The notes under the pieces: generated by a model
Databases searched by the model: none
What the model was told of the DNA's origin: nothing
What the model saw: only the letters and a program-made list of their open reading frames with translations
Program-made: the position numbers and the translations under genes
Part shown: positions 37,645 to 43,626 of the stretch, in pieces
Layout: every line of letters starts with the position of its first letter
Position numbering within the stretch: position 1 is the first letter of the stretch
Assembly (NCBI GenBank): GCA_013151505.1
Contig: JAADID010000181.1
Span: 1 to 43,626, forward strand
Direction: 5' to 3'
DNA from: Chlorobiota bacterium
GTDB lineage: Bacteria > Bacteroidota > Bacteroidia > Bacteroidales > F082
Length of the DNA: 43,626 bases

Positions 37645-39066
37645 ATGAAAAAACGGGCTACCGCAATTATTATTGTGCTTGTCAGTATGGCGACCATCGG
37701 GTTGATGATCATCCAGGTATATTGGATAAAAGATGCCGTAAAAGTGAAACAGGCTTTGTTCTACCGCGATGTAAACGAGGCCATGTTGAACGTAGTGTAC
37801 GATTTGGACAGGATGAACATGAAAGACCAGATCATTCGCCGGAGGAATTTTTTCGATCGCGAGCAAACATTTTTTGACACTTTCGACTCACTGAATAAAG
37901 TTTTATTCAATAACGGAGAATTTGTTTCAGCCTCCGAAATCAATAAATGGATCAACAATTCCGCCCGTGTTAATGACATATTGGAACAGCTTTCATTAAA
38001 TCAGCCTGACAGGAGCGAAGGAAATTTTTATATCAGCAACAAAGAAGAGATTGATTCGCTGATCACAAAAGAACTTAGGGCAAAACGTATCAATACAAAA
38101 TTTGAATATGGTATTTACAACCCCGTCACCCATTCGATGATACTCCAAAGTACGGGTAAATACCCCGAAGAACTCCTGAACGACAGCTTTGTTTACGACC
38201 TGACAAGAATCGGTTCATTTTATACTTTTCCAAATAAACTGCTGATTTATTTTCCCAACGAACAGACTTTTATCATCAGCAAATTATGGAATCTGCTTGC
38301 TATCTCCGTTTTTCTGTTTTTAGTGATTATCTTCTCGTTTCTTTTCAGCATTTATATCATTATCCGTCAAAAGCGTCTGTCAGTCATGAAAAACGATTTC
38401 ATCAATAACATGACCCATGAATTCAAGACGCCTATCTCCACCATTGCCCTGGCCTGCGAAGCTTTAAAAGACAGGGACATCCAGAAGTCCGAGCCGATTT
38501 ATAATAATTACATCAATGTGATCAACGAAGAAAACAAACGGCTGGGATCAATGGCCGAACAAATCCTCCAATCGGCTGTAATAGAAAAAGGCCAGCTAAA
38601 GCTGAAAAAAACAAAGCTGAATATGCACGAGGTCATCGAAGAAGCGGTGAACGCAAAAAAGATCGTGGCGGAAGAAAAAGGCGGTACCATCGAAACCCAG
38701 TTGAAAGCCACCAACCCTGAACTAACCGGAGACAGGATTCACCTTACGAACGTCATGAATAATTTGCTCGATAATGCGCTGAAATACAATCTGAACAAGC
38801 CACACATCATTATAAATACCGTAAATCGCAACAATTCCCTGCTTATCAGGGTTCAGGATAACGGAATCGGTATCAGCAAGTCGAATCAGAAAAAGATATT
38901 TGAAAAATTATACAGGGTACCTACCGGAAACGTTCATGATTTTAAAGGTTTCGGGCTGGGCTTAAACTATGTAAAAGCCACTACCGAACTACACCATGGA
39001 ACCATTTCGGTAGATTCGGAACCCGGAAAAGGTTCTACATTTACAATTGAGTTACCCCTTCATTAA
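37645..39066 (+). CDS. Sensor histidine kinase (RprX-like)
   Basis: Two TMs, H-box FINNMTHEFKTPISTIALACEAL, N-box HLTNVMNNLLDNALKYN, G boxes VQDNGIGISKSNQKKIFEKLYRV, GFGLGLNYVKATTELHHGTISV. Confidence 0.93.
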   Translation: MKKRATAIIIVLVSMATIGLMIIQVYWIKDAVKVKQALFYRDVNEAMLNVVYDLDRMNMKDQIIRRRNFFDREQTFFDTFDSLNKVLFNNGEFVSASEINKWINNSARVNDILEQLSLNQPDRSEGNFYISNKEEIDSLITKELRAKRINTKFEYGIYNPVTHSMILQSTGKYPEELLNDSFVYDLTRIGSFYTFPNKLLIYFPNEQTFIISKLWNLLAISVFLFLVIIFSFLFSIYIIIRQKRLSVMKNDFINNMTHEFKTPISTIALACEALKDRDIQKSEPIYNNYINVINEENKRLGSMAEQILQSAVIEKGQLKLKKTKLNMHEVIEEAVNAKKIVAEEKGGTIETQLKATNPELTGDRIHLTNVMNNLLDNALKYNLNKPHIIINTVNRNNSLLIRVQDNGIGISKSNQKKIFEKLYRVPTGNVHDFKGFGLGLNYVKATTELHHGTISVDSEPGKGSTFTIELPLH

Positions 39067-39077
39067 ACAAGAAAAAC

Positions 39078-39773
39078 ATGACAACAAAAACGAAAATTTT
39101 ATTGGCAGAAGACGACAAAAACCTGGGTAGTGTTTTGAAAGCCTATCTCGAGGCAAAGGGATTCAATACAGTTTTATGTGTTGATGGAAAAGAGGCTCTT
39201 GAAGCGTTCAAACGGAATAATTTTGATTTCTGCATACTCGACATCATGATGCCGGTCATGGACGGGTTTACCCTGGCCAAAGAGATCAGGAAAATGGACA
39301 AAAAGATCCCTTTTCTGTTTTTGACGGCCAAATCAATGCAGGAAGACAAAATTCAGGGCTTCGAACTGGGCGCCGATGATTACCTGACGAAACCGTTCAG
39401 CATGGAAGAGTTGCTACTCCGCATAAAAGCCATCCGCCGCCGGATTGAACAGGGAAAACCAAAAGAACCGGATAACCACATTTTTAAATTTGGCAAATAC
39501 ACTTTCGATTACCACAAGCAGATGCTGATGATGGGCAATAAAAAACAAAAACTGACTTCCAAAGAAGCCGACCTGCTGAAGCTTTTATGCCAGAACATGA
39601 ATGAAGTTCTTGACCGGTCCGTTGCACTGAATAAAATCTGGTTTGACGACAGTTACTTCAATGCCCGTTCGATGGATGTGTACATTACCAAATTAAGAAA
39701 GTACCTGAAAGGAGACCCCAATGTGGAACTGATCAATGTTCACGGCGTTGGATTTAAACTGGTAGTGGATTAA
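39078..39773 (+). CDS. OmpR/PhoB-family response regulator (RprY-like)
   Basis: Receiver KILLAEDDKNLGSVLKAYLEAKGF...FDFCILDIMMPVMDGFTLAKEIR...PFLFLTAKS, winged-helix C-terminus SMDVYITKLRKYLKGDPNVELINVHGVGFKLV. Confidence 0.95.
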   Translation: MTTKTKILLAEDDKNLGSVLKAYLEAKGFNTVLCVDGKEALEAFKRNNFDFCILDIMMPVMDGFTLAKEIRKMDKKIPFLFLTAKSMQEDKIQGFELGADDYLTKPFSMEELLLRIKAIRRRIEQGKPKEPDNHIFKFGKYTFDYHKQMLMMGNKKQKLTSKEADLLKLLCQNMNEVLDRSVALNKIWFDDSYFNARSMDVYITKLRKYLKGDPNVELINVHGVGFKLVVD

Positions 39774-39777
39774 AAAA

Positions 39778-41010
39778 TTATCTTCTGCTTCTGCGCTTTA
39801 AACTTTCGCAGGGACCAAGCATTAGGGTGTCCGATTTAATTATATTCCAGAAATTGGCAGAGCCGGGACCTTTATCTTTATTGGATAAAACAATAAGCGT
39901 TTTGCGGTGTTTCATGTCGCGGATATAAAAAGTGCGGAAGCCTTTCCACCAACCGAAATGAAAAGCCGTACTGTCCATGTCGTCTTTCAGGCGCCATCCG
40001 AAACCATAGTTATTTTTTCTTTTCCAGTATTTTTTGCTTCCGGGTTTAAAAGCTTCGCGCAAAATGCTGTCAGGCAGTAAGGTTAACTCATCCAACGCCC
40101 GGTCGTACTTGTAAAGATCGGTTACCGAAGTGTAAATGTTCTTATCTCCCATTACGCCGTTCAGGTAGTCGTTTTCCATTTCTCTCCAGCGCCAGCCACG
40201 CCGGTAATATCCCGGCACACCTTTTCCGATATATAGGGGGACTATGGTATCACCCCGCATATTGTAAACAAAAGAATGGTCCATCCCAAGCGGATCAAAA
40301 ATCCTGTCTTTCATAAAATCTTCAAAACGACGGCCCGAAACGGCTTCGACGATGTTGGCCAGCAAAGCATAATTGGTATTGCAATAATGAAATCCCGTGT
40401 TCGGTTTAAAATACCTGTCGGGGTGATATTTAACAAACAAATCCATCATGTCGTCGTTGTCCATCGGAACTTTTTTATCCGGCCATTTGTCATAAGCAAG
40501 ACTCATGTACCGCGGCAGACCCGACCTATGGTTCATAAGTAAGCGACAGGTAACTCCCTCATAAGGAAAATCGGGCAAATAAGTTCTGATATCTTCATCG
40601 TAGTTCAGCCTGCCATCGTTTTTCAAAATCATAATGGCCATGGCCGAAAACATCTTGGATACCGAGGCCAGTTGAAATGCATCGTCAATTCGTAAACTGT
40701 CACGATGACGCCTAACATTTCTGAAACCGTAGGCCTTTTGAAATATAACTCTGCCCTTTTCGGCATAAAGGACTGTCCCGTTGAAACCGGTTCGTTTTTG
40801 CAAATGAATAAACAGTTTATCAAGCTCTTTAGCTTTTTTCGCGATTTCAATGCTGTCAAGATCAATGTAAAAACGGGTATCAATTGTTGGAACCGTGACA
40901 GCTCTACGCTTATTTTTGTCAGAATCCGAGCAACCGGTATAAAAAACAGAGACAAAAAGAATTAACAAAAAAAATCCCGCTCCGATATGATTTCTCACCC
41001 GTATTTTCAT
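39778..41010 (-). CDS. Serine hydrolase, class C beta-lactamase/esterase-like lipoprotein
   Basis: Lipobox (FYTGCSDSD), SxxK in QLASVSKMFSAMA, YCNTNYALLANIVEAVSG (YxN), HFGWWKG. Confidence 0.88.
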   Translation of the reverse strand: MKIRVRNHIGAGFFLLILFVSVFYTGCSDSDKNKRRAVTVPTIDTRFYIDLDSIEIAKKAKELDKLFIHLQKRTGFNGTVLYAEKGRVIFQKAYGFRNVRRHRDSLRIDDAFQLASVSKMFSAMAIMILKNDGRLNYDEDIRTYLPDFPYEGVTCRLLMNHRSGLPRYMSLAYDKWPDKKVPMDNDDMMDLFVKYHPDRYFKPNTGFHYCNTNYALLANIVEAVSGRRFEDFMKDRIFDPLGMDHSFVYNMRGDTIVPLYIGKGVPGYYRRGWRWREMENDYLNGVMGDKNIYTSVTDLYKYDRALDELTLLPDSILREAFKPGSKKYWKRKNNYGFGWRLKDDMDSTAFHFGWWKGFRTFYIRDMKHRKTLIVLSNKDKGPGSANFWNIIKSDTLMLGPCESLKRRSRR

Positions 41011-41066
41011 GTGGGGAGCAAATTTATTGAAATCGGTTTATGACAGACCAAAAAAGAAAAATAAAT

Positions 41067-43400
41067 TTACGGTTTAATGAAGATCAGCTTTCTTTCGGTC
41101 AATAAGTTTCCTTTCCGGTATATGCGAACCAGGACCATTCCGGTATATTTATCTCCATTATGGCGTTTCCAGGTTTTTTGTCTACCATTTATTGAGAATT
41201 TATCGAGTACAACACCCTGTGTGTCATAGAGGATAACATTGTATCTCCCTTTTTCGGGAAATACAAAACTGATTTGTCTTGTCACCGGATTGGGAAAGAT
41301 TTTAACCTTTTCCTGTTCGGATACGGAAGGCAGGCCGACAATATATTTATCCCAGACTGCAAGTGTATATTCTCCGGGTTGAATATGATCAACAAAAATA
41401 TACCCGAGGTCCCAGGTACCCACCCTTGTTTGCGGCACTTCCTGCCAGTCATCCCCGGGGGTTTCACGGTACATGATAATAACCGAATCTTTTTCCGACA
41501 GGATCAGGTCATTATCCAGATAGCCCATATTATCATAATAAAACCTTCCGGTAGCATCCAGACTTTCAGGAAAGACACCTTCGATTTTCCAATAACGGTA
41601 CGGAGATAATTTCAATCCTTCCACAGGATTTTTCAGGCTGTCGGGTGCAACCCAGTTATGCGTAACCCTGATCAGGGCCGAGTCGGAAAGTTGCTGTATG
41701 ATCAACTTGAAATACGTGTCGGGAAAACTATATTCCTGCGGATTGTTAAATATCCTGTAATTGTCCGTGGTTGCGTCGTTGATCTTTTCAAACAGGTCAA
41801 GGAAAACAGCTTTCGGCGAAAAGCCGATGTGCTTAACTGAATGTCCTGTTTTTCCAGAAAAATGAATGGTATCGGTTATCATATTAAAATGTTCATTGCT
41901 AAATGTTACATCAAGGACATTATCATCAGCAAGATTATCGGCCCCTTTGTATTTTTGCTTCAACCAGATATCCACTTTATAGCCGTTATCTTCAGGTGTT
42001 GTCAGAGTTGAATCAATTGAAAAATGAGGTGTTCCGGGAGTAAAAACCCATGCGTCAAAAAAGCCGCTCATATCAATACCGGTGGTATCCGATAAAAAGT
42101 CACGCATATCTTCAGACGAAACCGATTGGTAAGCAAAATGATCGAGGTAGGCTGTTATGGCGTTAAAAAACACAGAATCTCCAAGATAACCCCGCAAAGT
42201 ATTCGCCACCGTTGCTCCTTTTTCATAAGCGTGACTTCCGTAAGTTATGGTTTGTGGCAAATCATTCAGGGCATAATAACCCCCGTCAATGATGTGAGTC
42301 TTTCGTAACATCTCACGATGTTTATGCCTCATGGTCGTTAAAAAATTCTCATGCCCGTAAAGTCCTTCGCGGTAATACACTTCACAAAATGATGCCCACC
42401 CTTCGTTGAGCCACATATCTTCGGCTGAAGAACAGGTCACCTTGTCGCCAAACCACATGTGCGACAGTTCATGGGTATAAAGCGATTCATAAGTTGTATT
42501 TCCGTTAATGGCAAAGTGGGGATAAAAGATATTGGAAGCATGTTCCATTGCTCCGATGGCCGTTCCGGTGTATCCCACCTTTTCAAAAGGATAGGGGCCG
42601 AACTTTTGTTCAAAAAGCTGAAGAATGCTTTTCAGGTTCACAAATGAGCCCTTTACTCTGCCGGTATCAGCAGGTTTGGTGTAAATGCTGATCGGTACCG
42701 TGTCTTGCATTCCCTGGAATTCATCGTCAAACAAGGCATAATCTCCCACAGCCACTGAAGCCAGGTAAGTAGGAATAGGATGTGACTCATACCAGTGCCA
42801 TGTACGGGTTCCGTTACCATTGTCGGTAACACCTTGCAACAATCCGCCACCTGTCGCCGTTTTTGAAGAATCGGCCGTTACAAAAAGATCATAGGTGGCG
42901 CGGTCGGTAAAATCATCCACACACGGAAACCAGGCCTTCCCCAGGTTATGCGGAATGGAAACGAACCCAACACCGAGGTTGAAAGCATAATCACCTGCAA
43001 AATGGAATCCGCCCCAACTTTCGTGAAAGGGCTGGCCGTGATAATAAACAGTAACCGATAAAGTGTCCGTTTCACCAACGGGTGAATCCAGATGGATACG
43101 AACAACCTCATCCTGATGCGTAAATGTTGCTGAGGATTGCCCTGCAAAAACAGAATCTACGGTCAGTTTCTTCAATTCAAGGGGAATGTGATCCAGGTCA
43201 TTCACCAGCGGAGTTAGTTCAACTTCCGTAAAGCCGGCAATCGTTTTGTCAGCCGTATTCACATCCGTCAGGTGAATGGAATAATGAATGGCATGGATGG
43301 TATCACCGATGCCGGGACCAGGCTGGGCTTTTGAAAACGGCGACAGGATAAAAAAGAAAACAGCGAACAAAGAATACCTCATAATCGGATAATTAATCAA
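41067..43400 (-). CDS. Secreted M1-family metallo-aminopeptidase with T9SS sorting tail
   Basis: GAMEHASN, HELSHMWFGDKVTCSSAEDMWLNEGWASFCE (HExxH-18-E); C-terminal VKIFPNPVTRQISFVFPEKGRYNVILYDTQG...LIFIKP. Confidence 0.93.
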   Translation of the reverse strand: MINYPIMRYSLFAVFFFILSPFSKAQPGPGIGDTIHAIHYSIHLTDVNTADKTIAGFTEVELTPLVNDLDHIPLELKKLTVDSVFAGQSSATFTHQDEVVRIHLDSPVGETDTLSVTVYYHGQPFHESWGGFHFAGDYAFNLGVGFVSIPHNLGKAWFPCVDDFTDRATYDLFVTADSSKTATGGGLLQGVTDNGNGTRTWHWYESHPIPTYLASVAVGDYALFDDEFQGMQDTVPISIYTKPADTGRVKGSFVNLKSILQLFEQKFGPYPFEKVGYTGTAIGAMEHASNIFYPHFAINGNTTYESLYTHELSHMWFGDKVTCSSAEDMWLNEGWASFCEVYYREGLYGHENFLTTMRHKHREMLRKTHIIDGGYYALNDLPQTITYGSHAYEKGATVANTLRGYLGDSVFFNAITAYLDHFAYQSVSSEDMRDFLSDTTGIDMSGFFDAWVFTPGTPHFSIDSTLTTPEDNGYKVDIWLKQKYKGADNLADDNVLDVTFSNEHFNMITDTIHFSGKTGHSVKHIGFSPKAVFLDLFEKINDATTDNYRIFNNPQEYSFPDTYFKLIIQQLSDSALIRVTHNWVAPDSLKNPVEGLKLSPYRYWKIEGVFPESLDATGRFYYDNMGYLDNDLILSEKDSVIIMYRETPGDDWQEVPQTRVGTWDLGYIFVDHIQPGEYTLAVWDKYIVGLPSVSEQEKVKIFPNPVTRQISFVFPEKGRYNVILYDTQGVVLDKFSINGRQKTWKRHNGDKYTGMVLVRIYRKGNLLTERKLIFIKP

Positions 43401-43438
43401 AGTTCAAAATTATACTTTTTTAAAACTATAAACCATTC

Positions 43439-43626
43439 GCGCATTTGCAACAAAAAAGATCATAACCAATCCGCGAAAATCTGCGTCTAATAATCTGACG
43501 CTGATTACCGCAAATGAAACGCTGATCATGTCGTGTCTTGCATTAGCGCATTCGCGGCAATAAAAATCATAACCAATCCGCGAAAATCTGCGTCTCATGG
43601 TCTGACGCTGATTACCGCAGATGAAA
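43439..43626. repeat. Two copies of an 81-bp intergenic direct repeat (107-bp period), continuing past the window edge
   Basis: 43439-43519 and 43546-43626 share 'atcataaccaatccgcgaaaatctgcgtct..t..tctgacgctgattaccgca(a/g)atgaaa' nearly identically. Confidence 0.85.

Overview
This is a Bacteroidetes (Bacteroidales-like) chromosomal window, about 43.6 kb. It is densely coding and mostly housekeeping. From left to right: the end of a membrane/HTH regulator; a three-gene biotin-dependent acyl-CoA carboxylase operon (biotin carboxylase, BCCP, carboxyltransferase); ileS-dksA/traR-lspA (minus strand); proline dehydrogenase; a GT5-half 'glycogen synthase'; a DUF4270-like lipoprotein; glmS; Fe/Mn SOD; an S41 protease; an M14 carboxypeptidase with a T9SS tail; the mutY-ssb-gldE-gldD block; an HU-family gene; an unannotated 29-aa basic micro-ORF; RNase E/G; a usp-SPOR-usp operon; ruvB; queG; a membrane AlbA_2 protein; an SSS transporter; tadA; dnaG; a DUF4143-type AAA ATPase; an RprX/RprY-like two-component system; a serine hydrolase; and an M1 aminopeptidase with a T9SS tail. 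No tRNA, rRNA, CRISPR array, transposase or prophage was recognised. The strongest non-coding signal is about 425 nt between tadA and dnaG (about 33565-33990, + strand). It has a Bacteroidetes-type promoter (TTG-N21-TACATTTG), a tandemly duplicated 68-nt module, at least six GNRA-capped hairpins, an 8-bp long-range pairing that could form a pseudoknot, and a 10-bp terminator stem followed by a U-tract. I read it as a large, ornate structured RNA that I cannot assign to RNase P, tmRNA, SRP or 6S RNA by eye. Secondary signals are the 29-aa AURKAIP1/COX24-like micro-ORF, a hairpin / 21-aa ORF / hairpin cassette in front of the histidine kinase, and an 81-bp intergenic repeat (107-bp period) at the right edge.
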